Shown here piece after piece: positions 8,178-14,292 of a DNA stretch of 16,015 bases (its first letter is position 1; the number at the start of each line of letters is the position of its first letter). The stretch spans positions 1-16,015 of the forward strand of contig JAEZLX010000211.1 of the NCBI GenBank assembly GCA_023415035.1. Reading direction: 5' to 3'. Both the position numbers and the translations under genes were made by a program. The stretch comes from Pseudomonadota bacterium (GTDB lineage Bacteria; Pseudomonadota; Gammaproteobacteria; Burkholderiales; Burkholderiaceae_C). The notes under the pieces were generated by a model. That model was not told where the DNA came from. It ran no database searches and was given only the letters and a program-made list of their open reading frames with translations.

Positions 8178-8591
8178 TCAGCGCAGGCCCTGGCCGCTTT
8201 CGTCGTCCTGGCGCTGGATCAGCTCGATCTTGTAGCCGTCCGGGTCTGTCACGAAGGCGATGACGGTGGTGCCGCCCTTGACCGGGCCGGCTTCGCGCGT
8301 CACGTTGCCGCCGGCGGCCTTGATCTTTTCGCAGGCCGCGTAGGCGTCGGGCACCCCGATGGCGATGTGGCCGTAGGCCGTGCCCATCTCGTACTGCTCG
8401 GTGCCCCAGTTGTAGGTCAGCTCGATTTCGGCCTGGCCGGGATTGCCGCCCTCGTAGCCAACGAAGGCCAGCGAGTACTTGTACTCGGGGTTCTCGGACG
8501 TGCGCAGCAGCTGCATGCCCAGTACCTTGGTGTAGAAGTCGATCGAGCGCTGCAGGTTGCCCACGCGCAGCATGGTGTGAAGGAGTCGCAT
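8178..8591 (-). CDS. gloA: Lactoylglutathione lyase (glyoxalase I)
   Basis: GloA isomerises the methylglyoxal-glutathione hemithioacetal to S-lactoylglutathione, the first step of methylglyoxal detoxification in the cytosol. The 137-aa protein shows the four metal ligands of the Ni/Co-type enzyme: H5 in RLLHTMLRVG, E57 in AEIELTYNWG, H75 in YGHIAIGV and E123 in DGYKIELIQ. The short form without insertions is typical of the bacterial Ni-dependent class. The ATG at 8591 has AGGA about 10 nt upstream. A 128-bp gap with GC-rich dyads separates it from the DUF1428 gene, so it may have its own promoter even though it lies on the same strand as the upstream detoxification-type cluster. Confidence 0.95.
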   Translation of the reverse strand: MRLLHTMLRVGNLQRSIDFYTKVLGMQLLRTSENPEYKYSLAFVGYEGGNPGQAEIELTYNWGTEQYEMGTAYGHIAIGVPDAYAACEKIKAAGGNVTREAGPVKGGTTVIAFVTDPDGYKIELIQRQDDESGQGLR

Positions 8592-8719
8592 CGTGGTGAG
8601 GTCCTTGTGTAGGGGGAATGGAACAGCGGGAATTATCCGCCGCCACCCTTGCCGCCTGCAGGCGCGCGGGTACTGCCGCGCCGCAGGGCATCACCACGCT
8701 GGGGCGTGTGGCCCGCGCC

Positions 8720-9094
8720 CTATGACTCGCTGCCCCAGCCCAGCTCGACCAATCCCGTAAAGCCGCCCCAGAACATGCGCATGCTGTCGAAGGGCATGTT
8801 TTCGGGCTTGGTTTCGCAGATGCGCGGGTCTTTCATCACGAGCGCGTTGATGCGGTCGCGCTCGGCGCGCGAGGCGTAGACGATCCACGAGAAAACCGCG
8901 ACTTCGTCGTTCTTGAGCTGCACGGCCTGCGGGAACGACGTGAGCTTGCCGGGTTGCACGTCGTCACCCACGCACTCGAAGTACTGCAGGGCGCCGTACT
9001 CCAGCCAGACCTCGCCGGCCTTTTGCGCGATGGCGCGGTAGGCCTGGAGCTTGGCGCGGGGTACGGGCAACACGAATCCGTCGACGTAATGCAT
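8720..9094 (-). CDS. DUF1428 family protein (YbaA-like)
   Basis: This 124-aa cytosolic protein begins MHYVDGFVLPVPRAKLQAYR and has the family pattern GEVWLEYGALQYFECVGDD, then the SFPQAVQLKNDEVAVFSWIVY strand-helix unit, and the end region around MPFDSMRMFWGGFTGLVEL. DUF1428 members have a dimeric ferredoxin-like alpha/beta-barrel fold similar to antibiotic monooxygenase-like domains; no reaction is established. The ATG at 9094 has AGAGGAG about 6 nt upstream. It is the last of five same-strand genes (gap 25 bp after the VOC gene) running from 10942 down to 8720, a cluster of small-molecule-binding folds downstream of the TetR-controlled promoter. Confidence 0.88.
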   Translation of the reverse strand: MHYVDGFVLPVPRAKLQAYRAIAQKAGEVWLEYGALQYFECVGDDVQPGKLTSFPQAVQLKNDEVAVFSWIVYASRAERDRINALVMKDPRICETKPENMPFDSMRMFWGGFTGLVELGWGSES

Positions 9095-9119
9095 GTGAGT
9101 CTCCTCTGGTTATGGACCG

Positions 9120-9509
9120 TCACTTCATGGAGTGCAGGCCGATCATGTTTCCTTCGGTGTCAACGACGAGCGCGCAGAAGCCGTAGGGGCCGATGGAAAA
9201 TTTGGGTGTGTGGACCTTGCCGCCAGCGGCCTCCACGCGGGACTGCTCCTCGGCGCAATCCTCGCAGCCGAAATACACCAGCGTGCCGCCGCCACCCGGA
9301 GACACTCCATCCATGCGCACCAGCATGCCGCCGGTTCCGGGCAGGCCCATGTCGGTGGGGAAGCTGACCATCTCCGAGCCGCCGGCGTCGCCATCGGGGG
9401 CGGGCAGCGGCTCGAGCGTGCGCTGGAACACCGCTTCGTAAAAGCGCCGGGCGCGTGCCATGTCGTGCACGTAGATCTCGAACCAGACGACGGGGTTGTG
9501 GTCTTTCAT
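9120..9509 (-). CDS. VOC family (glyoxalase/bleomycin-resistance fold) protein
   Basis: This 129-aa protein has two beta-alpha-beta-beta-beta modules. The first contains WFEIYVHDMARARRFYEAVF and the second contains TLVYFGCEDCAEEQSRVEAAGG, ending DTEGNMIGLHSM. This is the vicinal oxygen chelate fold; a glutamate near the start (E11) and one near the end (in DTEG) are possible metal ligands. The substrate is unknown. The closest general type is the VOC protein often found beside SRPBCC and DUF1428 genes. Its ATG overlaps the stop of the SRPBCC gene at 9506-9508 (ATGA), which implies coupled translation. The longer frame upstream runs through the neighbouring gene and is not used. Confidence 0.86.
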   Translation of the reverse strand: MKDHNPVVWFEIYVHDMARARRFYEAVFQRTLEPLPAPDGDAGGSEMVSFPTDMGLPGTGGMLVRMDGVSPGGGGTLVYFGCEDCAEEQSRVEAAGGKVHTPKFSIGPYGFCALVVDTEGNMIGLHSMK

Positions 9510-9970
9510 GGTGTGGACTCCGGTTGGTGGTCGGTGATCTGTCCGCCCAGGACGCGGGTCAGGCGGTCGAGGTTCTGCTCGTTGGCCGGAACGGCCCGAT
9601 GGCGGACGGCGTCCGCGGTTCGGGCGTCGTCGAAGGTCTGCTCCCACTCCAGCAGCGTGCCGCTGCCGGCGGGCGTGAGGGTGATCGTCAGCGTGAAGAA
9701 CGGTTCGCAGTCATGGCGGATGACGACCTGCCGGTCGGGTTCCAGCGATTCGAACCGGTTGCTGTTGGCGTAGTCGGTGCCGTCAGGCCCGTGCATGACG
9801 AACTTCCAGCGGCCGCCGGGCCGGAACTCGAATGTCTCGAACGTGTTGGTGAAGCCCTCCGGCCCCCACCAGCGTGCCAGCAGGCCGGGTGTGGCCATGG
9901 CGCCGTAGATGGCCTGCGGCGGGAAGGGCAGGATGCGGGAAGTGGCCAGTGTGCGTTCGTCTTGCCGCAT
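9506..9970 (-). CDS. SRPBCC / AHSA1-like protein
   Basis: This 154-aa protein is of the START/Bet v 1-like SRPBCC fold, AHSA1 type. Landmarks are SRILPFPPQAIYGAMATPGL, the hallmark LLARWWGPEGFTNTFETFEF, the FRPGGRWKFVMHGPDG block, and the C-terminal long helix with ANEQNLDRLTRVL. These proteins bind hydrophobic ligands or act as co-factors; no activity can be assigned. The ATG at 9970 has GGGAG about 6 nt upstream and fits family N-termini. The ATG at 9991, which overlaps the previous gene's stop (ATGA) and adds 7 residues, is an alternative. It overlaps the following VOC gene. It is the second of two adjacent but diverged SRPBCC genes. Confidence 0.86.
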   Translation of the reverse strand: MRQDERTLATSRILPFPPQAIYGAMATPGLLARWWGPEGFTNTFETFEFRPGGRWKFVMHGPDGTDYANSNRFESLEPDRQVVIRHDCEPFFTLTITLTPAGSGTLLEWEQTFDDARTADAVRHRAVPANEQNLDRLTRVLGGQITDHQPESTP

Positions 9971-9987
9971 GGCAGGCTCCCGGGCGG

Positions 9988-10410
9988 TCATGCCCCGGCC
10001 GTGACACGGCCTTCGACGTAGCGGCCGAAGTTGTCGAGGATGGACTGCCAACCCTCGCGCTGCATCTCCGGGGGATAGACGTTCTCGGCCTCGAAGGTCT
10101 CGCGCACGGTGGTTTCGCCGCCGTCCGCGTGGAACTCGACCCGGACCCGCCGCCCGTCGTCCATCGTGTACTCGACGAGCCGCTCGGGTTCGATGCGGGT
10201 GTAGGTGGCCACGAAATCGAAGCCCTGGCTGCCGTCGCGCGCTTCCATACGGGCCATGAGCTGGCCGCCTTCGCGCAGGTCCACACTGGCGCGGGGCGTG
10301 TGCCAGTCGGGCGAGGCGGCATTCCACTGTTCGATGGCACGTGGGTCGTTCCAGGCGGCCCAGGCCTGAGCCACGGGTGCCTTGATGCGGGTTTCGACGG
10401 TGATGTCCAT
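9988..10410 (-). CDS. SRPBCC family protein (AHSA1/polyketide cyclase-like)
   Basis: This 140-aa protein begins MDITVETRIKAPVAQAW, followed by NDPRAIEQWNAASPDWHTP. The central part carries DLREGGQLMARMEARDGS and GFDFVATYTRIEPERLVEY, and the C-terminal helix is EGWQSILDNFGRYVE. This is a typical helix-grip SRPBCC protein with the AHSA1 pattern. It is only distantly similar to the adjacent SRPBCC protein, so this is a paralogous pair and not a recent duplication. The ATG at 10410 has AAGGAGA about 5 nt upstream; the open frame upstream to 10452 overlaps the PhnB-like gene and is disfavoured. The stop overlaps the alternative ATG of the next gene. Confidence 0.86.
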   Translation of the reverse strand: MDITVETRIKAPVAQAWAAWNDPRAIEQWNAASPDWHTPRASVDLREGGQLMARMEARDGSQGFDFVATYTRIEPERLVEYTMDDGRRVRVEFHADGGETTVRETFEAENVYPPEMQREGWQSILDNFGRYVEGRVTAGA

Positions 10411-10438
10411 GAGGGTCTCCTTGCCGGTGGTGGGTGGG

Positions 10439-10942
10439 TCAGTGGCCGTCATAAGCCGCCTGCAATGCGGCGATGTCGAGCTTCTTCATCTTCATGAGCG
10501 CCTGCATCGCGCGTTGCGAGGCAGCGTGGTCGGGGGAGTTCATCATCCGTTCCCAGTCGCGCGGGGTGACCTGCCACGACAGGCCAAAGCGATCGGTGAG
10601 CCAGCCGCATTGCTGCGCGGCGGGGTCGCCACCTGCGGTGAGTGCGTCCCAGAAGAGGTCGATCTCGGCCTGGCTGTCGCAGTTGATCATCAGCGACACG
10701 GCGGGTGTGAAGCTGAAGTGAGGGCCGCCGTTGAGGGCCAGCATCTCCTGGCCGTCGAGCGTGAAGGAGACCGTCATGACCGAGCTGGGCGGCTTGCCGT
10801 GCTCTTCCTTGCCCGCCTCACCGTAGTGCGTCACGCCGAAGATGCGCGAGTTGGGAAAGATGCCGACATAGAAGCGGGCGGCTTCTTCCGCCTGGGAGTC
10901 GAACCATAGGCAGGGCTGTATGCGCGAAACGATCCGGGGCAT
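10439..10942 (-). CDS. VOC family protein, PhnB/3-demethylubiquinone methyltransferase-like domain
   Basis: This 167-aa protein carries the PF06983-type (PhnB-like) signature: RIQPCLWFDSQAEEAARFYVGIFPNS near the N-terminus, GGPHFSFTPAVSLMINCDSQ in the middle, GWLTDRFGLSWQVTP near the end, and a C-terminal helix with QALMKMKKLDIAAL. The old '3-demethylubiquinone methyltransferase' name for such proteins is misleading; no methyltransferase motif is present. The fold is a VOC barrel of unknown substrate. The ATG at 10942 has GGGAGAT (10953-10947) 4 nt upstream, better than the ATG at 10975, which would lie upstream of the predicted transcription start. It is the promoter-proximal gene of the five-gene run and diverges from the TetR gene. 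Confidence 0.88.
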   Translation of the reverse strand: MPRIVSRIQPCLWFDSQAEEAARFYVGIFPNSRIFGVTHYGEAGKEEHGKPPSSVMTVSFTLDGQEMLALNGGPHFSFTPAVSLMINCDSQAEIDLFWDALTAGGDPAAQQCGWLTDRFGLSWQVTPRDWERMMNSPDHAASQRAMQALMKMKKLDIAALQAAYDGH

Positions 10943-10961
10943 GGTTATCTCCCGATGTTTG

Positions 10962-10974
10962 TGGACGATGTACA
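10962..10974. promoter_or_regulatory. Operator-like dyad O1 of the TetR regulator (predicted)
   Basis: TGGACGATGTACA resembles O2 at 11 of 13 positions. Extended to 18 bases (10961-10978) it matches the 18 bases at 10991-11008 at 15 positions, exactly 30 bp apart. It lies at the expected transcription start of the minus-strand five-gene run, so a repressor bound here would block initiation. That the TetR at 11060 binds it is inference from position. Confidence 0.5.
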
Positions 10975-10975
10975 C

Positions 10976-11004
10976 ATCCTAGGAGCTAAAATGGACGCTG
11001 TCCA
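10976..11004 (-). promoter_or_regulatory. Sigma70-like promoter for the VOC/SRPBCC/DUF1428 run
   Basis: On the minus strand a -35 TGGACA (11004-10999, 5 of 6 to consensus) is followed after 17 bp by a -10 TAGGAT (10981-10976, 4 of 6). Transcription would start near 10969 and give a short leader with a Shine-Dalgarno at 10953-10947. The -35 is inside operator-like site O2. On the plus strand TAAAAT (10987-10992) is a possible -10 for the TetR gene, but no convincing -35 accompanies it. Confidence 0.5.
10992..11004. promoter_or_regulatory. Operator-like dyad O2 of the TetR regulator (predicted)
   Basis: TGGACGCTGTCCA has perfect 5-bp arms (TGGAC / GTCCA) around 3 bases, the size and symmetry of a TetR-family half-operator. 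It overlaps the -35 of the minus-strand promoter and the -10-like TAAAAT facing the TetR gene, so binding could repress both directions (autoregulation). Confidence 0.55.
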
Positions 11005-11059
11005 CATCGTTTGTCCGATGAGGCGTAATTTTTTGTTTTTCGCCCGCTGAACCCACACC

Positions 11060-11704
11060 ATGGCCACGGCCCGCCGTCCCCAGGCGCGATCGACCTATCA
11101 TCACGGCGATCTGCGTGCCGCACTGGTCAACGCCGGTCTGGAGCTGGCACGCGAGGGTGGCCCCAAGGCCGTGGTCCTGCGCGAGGCCACGCGCCGTGCG
11201 GGCGTGGCACCGAATGCGGCCTATCGCCACTTCTCCAGCCACCAGGCGCTGTTCGATGCCGTGCGCGCCGCGGCCCTGGGCCGGTTGGCCGAGGTGATCG
11301 AACGCGAGCTGCAGCGCGCGGAAGCGGAGCCGGACCCTGCAGTGCGGGCCCGGGCGATGCTGGCGGCGGTCGGGCGCGGATATCTTTCCTTCGCCCAGGC
11401 CGAGACGGGCTGGTTCCTTACCGCGTTTGCGTCCGGCGCTTTCGACGTCCAGATGCCGGCGGATCCGGTGCGCATGGCTGAGAAGGGGCTCAACCCCTTC
11501 GAGTTGCTGAGCTATGCGCTGGATGAGATGGTGAAGGCCGGCGTGCTGCCGCCTGAGCGGCGGCCGGGGGCGGAGTTCCTGGCCTGGTCAACGGTGCACG
11601 GCATGGCACTGCTGATCATCGACGGGCCGCTTCGCCGCGCGCCCGTCGCCGTGCGCCAGGCGCTAGGGGCGCGGCTTCTTCACATGGTCGAAACCGGCAT
11701 CTGA
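11060..11704 (+). CDS. TetR/AcrR family transcriptional regulator with WHG-type C-terminal domain
   Basis: This is a 214-aa DNA-binding repressor-type protein. The N-terminal TetR_N domain spans about residues 11-65, with STYHHGDLRAALVNAGLELA and the helix-turn-helix around LREATRRAGVAPNAAYRHFSS (recognition helix near 50-57). The C-terminal ligand domain contains a WSTVHGMALLIIDG segment (about 176-190), which is the WHG-domain signature (PF13305 type, here STVHG in place of WHG). The effector is unknown. The gene diverges from the five-gene VOC/SRPBCC/DUF1428 run, and two dyads lie in the 117-bp gap, so control of that run and of itself is likely. The ATG at 11060 lacks a clear Shine-Dalgarno, but the STYHHGDLR position supports it. 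Confidence 0.92.
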   Translation: MATARRPQARSTYHHGDLRAALVNAGLELAREGGPKAVVLREATRRAGVAPNAAYRHFSSHQALFDAVRAAALGRLAEVIERELQRAEAEPDPAVRARAMLAAVGRGYLSFAQAETGWFLTAFASGAFDVQMPADPVRMAEKGLNPFELLSYALDEMVKAGVLPPERRPGAEFLAWSTVHGMALLIIDGPLRRAPVAVRQALGARLLHMVETGI

Positions 11705-11718
11705 GTGCCGGCGGCCGG

Positions 11719-12315
11719 TCACAGGCCGATGAGCCTAACCAGAGCTTCGGTGCCCAGGGAGCCGGCCTGCAGGATGGCTTCGCCGCTTTGCCGATGACGC
11801 GTCACGATGAAGGGGACGGCGTCGGCGTTGAGCTCGTTGAGCAGTTGGGTGTTGGCACGAATGGCCTGTTCGATGTCCTCGGGAATGCTCGACGACGCCG
11901 AGGTGCCGCCTGCACCCGACAGGAGCGACTGCTCGTGCGCGGTCATGGCTTCGACCGGTGACGCCGCCTGCAGGATGGCCGCCCCTTGCGGCAGGCTCTT
12001 GGGGCCGAGCAGTGACACGGGCATCCACACGAAGCGGACGCGATCCATGAGAGGCTGCGAGGCTTCCCACAGATGCGCGCAGTGGGGGCATTGCGGGTCG
12101 AACAGCACGTAGACCACCTGGCCGCTCATCAGGGAGCCGGCGGTGAAGCCCTTGCCCCGCGTCGCCACCGCGTCCACGGCGTTGGCCGGGGCTATGGTTC
12201 GGGATGGGGCGGCTGCAGGGGACGAGGCGGATTCGCCGGCGTCGCGCGAGCACGCTGCCATGCCCAGTGCGAGGGCCAGGGAAAGGGGCAGGGCAAGGAG
12301 TCGGGTCGTTTTCAT
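11719..12315 (-). CDS. Lipoprotein thiol:disulfide interchange protein (DsbG/DsbC-like thioredoxin fold)
   Basis: This 198-aa exported protein has a signal peptide (MKTTRLLALPLSLALALG) ending in a lipobox-like MAAC with C22, so it is probably a lipoprotein. A Ser/Ala/Pro-rich linker (about 27-47) leads to a thioredoxin-fold domain with VLFDPQCPHCAHLWE; the redox pair is C76 and C79. The cis-proline loop is AVPFIV near residue 167. The domain insert contains LLGPKSLPQGAAIL, as in DsbC/DsbG catalytic domains. The N-terminal dimerisation domain of true DsbC/DsbG is missing. The CPHC dipeptide is that of DsbA rather than DsbG (CPYC), so the redox role (oxidase or isomerase) is open. It is convergent with the TetR gene (14-bp gap) and lies downstream of the RcnB-like gene on the same strand. 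Confidence 0.83.
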   Translation of the reverse strand: MKTTRLLALPLSLALALGMAACSRDAGESASSPAAAPSRTIAPANAVDAVATRGKGFTAGSLMSGQVVYVLFDPQCPHCAHLWEASQPLMDRVRFVWMPVSLLGPKSLPQGAAILQAASPVEAMTAHEQSLLSGAGGTSASSSIPEDIEQAIRANTQLLNELNADAVPFIVTRHRQSGEAILQAGSLGTEALVRLIGL

Positions 12316-12344
12316 GGGTGACGGAACCTGGGAAGAATGTGTCT

Positions 12345-12391
12345 CAGGCCATCATGCTGCCACGAACCCGGCTCGCGCGCCCGATGGCCTG
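12345..12391. repeat. Inverted repeat between the RcnB-like and Dsb-like genes
   Basis: Perfect 9-bp arms CAGGCCATC (12345-12353) and GATGGCCTG (12383-12391) are separated by 29 bases. They fill most of the 82-bp gap between two same-strand genes. There is no T-tract. This could be a stem-loop in the shared transcript, or an operator for the downstream gene; chance is possible. Confidence 0.4.
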
Positions 12392-12397
12392 TTCCGG

Positions 12398-12844
12398 TCA
12401 GCGGCCGATCACCACGTTGATGATGAGTCCGGTGCGGTTCACCAGCACGTAGTCCGGGCCGACCTGCACCCAGTGGTGGCGTGCGGGTGGCGGCGGCAGT
12501 CGATGGATGCGGTAGTCGGTCACGAAGTAGTTCCTGTGACGAAGGTCTGCCGGCAAATGCGCGCCCTTGCGGAATTCGGGGCCGCGCGCGTTGTAGTGGC
12601 GGGCGGGTGGCGGCGCAGGCCGGTGCCCGGGGGCGGCCTGGGGGTGGCGCGGGGGTGGCGGCGGGGCCGGACGGTGGACCTGCGCCGGCGGACGCGGCGG
12701 CTGATGCGGCGCAGGCGAGGGATGCGGACGGTTCGGGCCAGGATGCGGCGGCGGACCGCCGTGCGGGCCTTGGGCCATGGCAGACAGGGTCGTGCCGCCA
12801 ATCGCGGTGACCAGCAGCGTACGGATCAGGTGTCGGCGTTGCAT
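12398..12844 (-). CDS. RcnB-like periplasmic protein with His/Pro-rich linker
   Basis: This 148-aa exported protein begins MQRRHLIRTLLVTAIGG and has a likely cleavage after SAMA (residue 24). The RR followed by hydrophobic residues hints at Tat export, though a complete Tat box is not present. Residues 26-86 are extremely Pro-rich with many His and Arg. The C-terminal region fits the RcnB family (PF11776): FRKGAHLPADLRHRNYFVTD, then YRIHRLPPPPARHHWVQVG and DYVLVNRTGLIINVVIGR. E. coli RcnB is a periplasmic protein involved in nickel/cobalt homeostasis, and the His-rich linker could bind metal, but no RcnA exporter is present here. The ATG at 12844 has AAGGAG 7 nt upstream. It diverges from the LRR-kinase gene. 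Confidence 0.8.
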   Translation of the reverse strand: MQRRHLIRTLLVTAIGGTTLSAMAQGPHGGPPPHPGPNRPHPSPAPHQPPRPPAQVHRPAPPPPPRHPQAAPGHRPAPPPARHYNARGPEFRKGAHLPADLRHRNYFVTDYRIHRLPPPPARHHWVQVGPDYVLVNRTGLIINVVIGR

Positions 12845-12981
12845 CGAGAACTCCTTGTTGGTGTTGGTGAGCCTTGATGCTGCGCCCGGGACGTTTCCCG
12901 CTTGTAAATGGGCAGCGACGCGCATGCAAAGAACGTTGCAAACTGACGGGGCACCCGTGCAGGCTTGGCGACAATTGCCGC

Positions 12982-14286
12982 ATGCCCATGCACACACTCG
13001 AACAACTGCGCGCCGGAGAACTGGCCGGCGCGCGCCGGCTGGACCTGTCGGCCGGCCTGACGCAGTTTCCGACCGACATCTTCGATTTGGCCGACAGCCT
13101 GGAGGTGCTCAACCTCAGCGGCAACCGGCTCGCGGACCTGCCACCCGACCTGGGCCGCCTGCGGCGGCTGCGCATCCTCTTCTGCTCGGACAATGACTTC
13201 ACACATCTGCCCGAATGCCTGGGCGACTGCCCGGCGCTGGAGATGGTGGGCTTCAAGGCCAACCGCATCCGGAACGTGCCGGCCGGGGCGTTGCCGTCGC
13301 GGCTGCGCTGGCTGATCCTGACCGACAACCTGATCGAGGCGCTGCCGGATGCCCTCGGCGAGCGTCCCGCGTTGCAGAAACTCATGCTCGCCGGCAACCG
13401 CCTTCAGGCCCTGCCGGACTCGCTCGCCGGCGCGAAGCGGCTCGAGCTGCTGCGCATTTCGGCGAACGGGCTGAGAGCGTTGCCGGAATGGCTGGCGCAG
13501 ATGCCGTGTCTGTCCTGGCTGGCGCTGTCAGGCAACCCGCTTGAATGGCCGCGCCCTGCGGTGCCGGAACTGCCGTCCGTGTCATGGGCCCGCCTGACGG
13601 TGGGCGAACGTCTGGGCGGTGGCGCCTCGGGTGACATCCATCATGTGGAAGCGGCTGGTTCGGGCAAGGCCTGGGCGCTCAAGCTGTTCAAGGGCGAGGT
13701 GACGAGCGACGGCAGGCCCGAGGACGAGCTGCTCGCCAGCCTGGTGGCCGGGGCGCACCCGGCGCTGATTTCGCCCGTGGCAACGCTGAGGGATCATCCG
13801 CAAGGCACGCGCGGCGTGTTCATGCCGTTGCTGCCGGCCGATCACGCGACGCTGGCCGGGCCGCCCAGCTTCGACAGCTGCACGCGCGACGTGTATGCCG
13901 AGGGGCAGGCGTTCGGGGCGGGGTCGGTGCTGGGCATCCTGCGCGCGATGGCCGGCGCGCTGGCGCATCTGCATGCCCGTGGCGTGATGCACGGCGACTT
14001 TTACGCCCACAACATCCACTGGTGCCGGGAAACGGGGCAGGCCATGCTGGGCGATTTTGGCGCTGCCACGCTGCTGCCCTTGCAGACGGTGCCGCAAGCC
14101 CGTGATTTCCTCGCGCTGGAGGTGAGGGCGTTCGGCTGCCTCATGGATGAGCTGGTCCGGCGCCTGGTGCCGGATGAAGCCGGGCTGGCCGCGCGCCTGC
14201 AGCCCTGGGTGCAGGCCTGCCTGGACGAGGTGCCCACGCAGCGGCCGACGATGGCCGAGCTGGCGGAGGCGCTCGATCGGGTGTGA
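12982..14286 (+). CDS. Leucine-rich-repeat protein fused to a eukaryote-like protein kinase domain
   Basis: This 434-aa protein is predicted cytosolic, with no signal peptide or membrane segment. Residues about 17-190 form roughly eight 22-23-residue leucine-rich repeats, e.g. LEVLNLSGNRLADLPPDL and LQKLMLAGNRLQALPDSL. Residues about 205-434 are a kinase: glycine loop LGGGASG (211-217), lysine K234 in WALKLFK, probable helix-C glutamate E249, catalytic loop HGDFYAHN (D339, N344) and GDFG (D358). The usual HRD arginine is Gly (HGD), and only about 20 residues separate DFG from the next conserved helix (EVRAFG), so the activation segment is very short and no APE motif is visible. Such non-RD kinases may phosphorylate without activation-loop control. 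Substrate is unknown. The ATG at 12982 (or 12988) is inferred from the first repeat; no good Shine-Dalgarno is seen. It diverges from the RcnB-like gene and is convergent with the lysozyme-like gene 6 bp away. Confidence 0.87.
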   Translation: MPMHTLEQLRAGELAGARRLDLSAGLTQFPTDIFDLADSLEVLNLSGNRLADLPPDLGRLRRLRILFCSDNDFTHLPECLGDCPALEMVGFKANRIRNVPAGALPSRLRWLILTDNLIEALPDALGERPALQKLMLAGNRLQALPDSLAGAKRLELLRISANGLRALPEWLAQMPCLSWLALSGNPLEWPRPAVPELPSVSWARLTVGERLGGGASGDIHHVEAAGSGKAWALKLFKGEVTSDGRPEDELLASLVAGAHPALISPVATLRDHPQGTRGVFMPLLPADHATLAGPPSFDSCTRDVYAEGQAFGAGSVLGILRAMAGALAHLHARGVMHGDFYAHNIHWCRETGQAMLGDFGAATLLPLQTVPQARDFLALEVRAFGCLMDELVRRLVPDEAGLAARLQPWVQACLDEVPTQRPTMAELAEALDRV

Positions 14287-14292
14287 GCCGGT

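Noticed and set aside
8653..8664. Perfect 12-bp palindrome CGCCTGCAGGCG upstream of gloA
   Set aside because: Single occurrence with no paired site and no well-placed promoter hexamers; GC-rich palindromes of this size are not rare, so no operator is claimed.
11005..11020. CATCG-(6 nt)-CGATG dyad beside the TetR operators as a third operator
   Set aside because: It does not match the TGGAC/GTCCA pattern shared by the two better sites beyond a GTCC half, so it was not counted as an operator.
12143..12877. 244-codon open frame on the plus strand over the Dsb-like and RcnB-like genes
   Set aside because: It spans two well-supported minus-strand genes and their gap, and encodes an Arg/Gly-rich low-complexity product.
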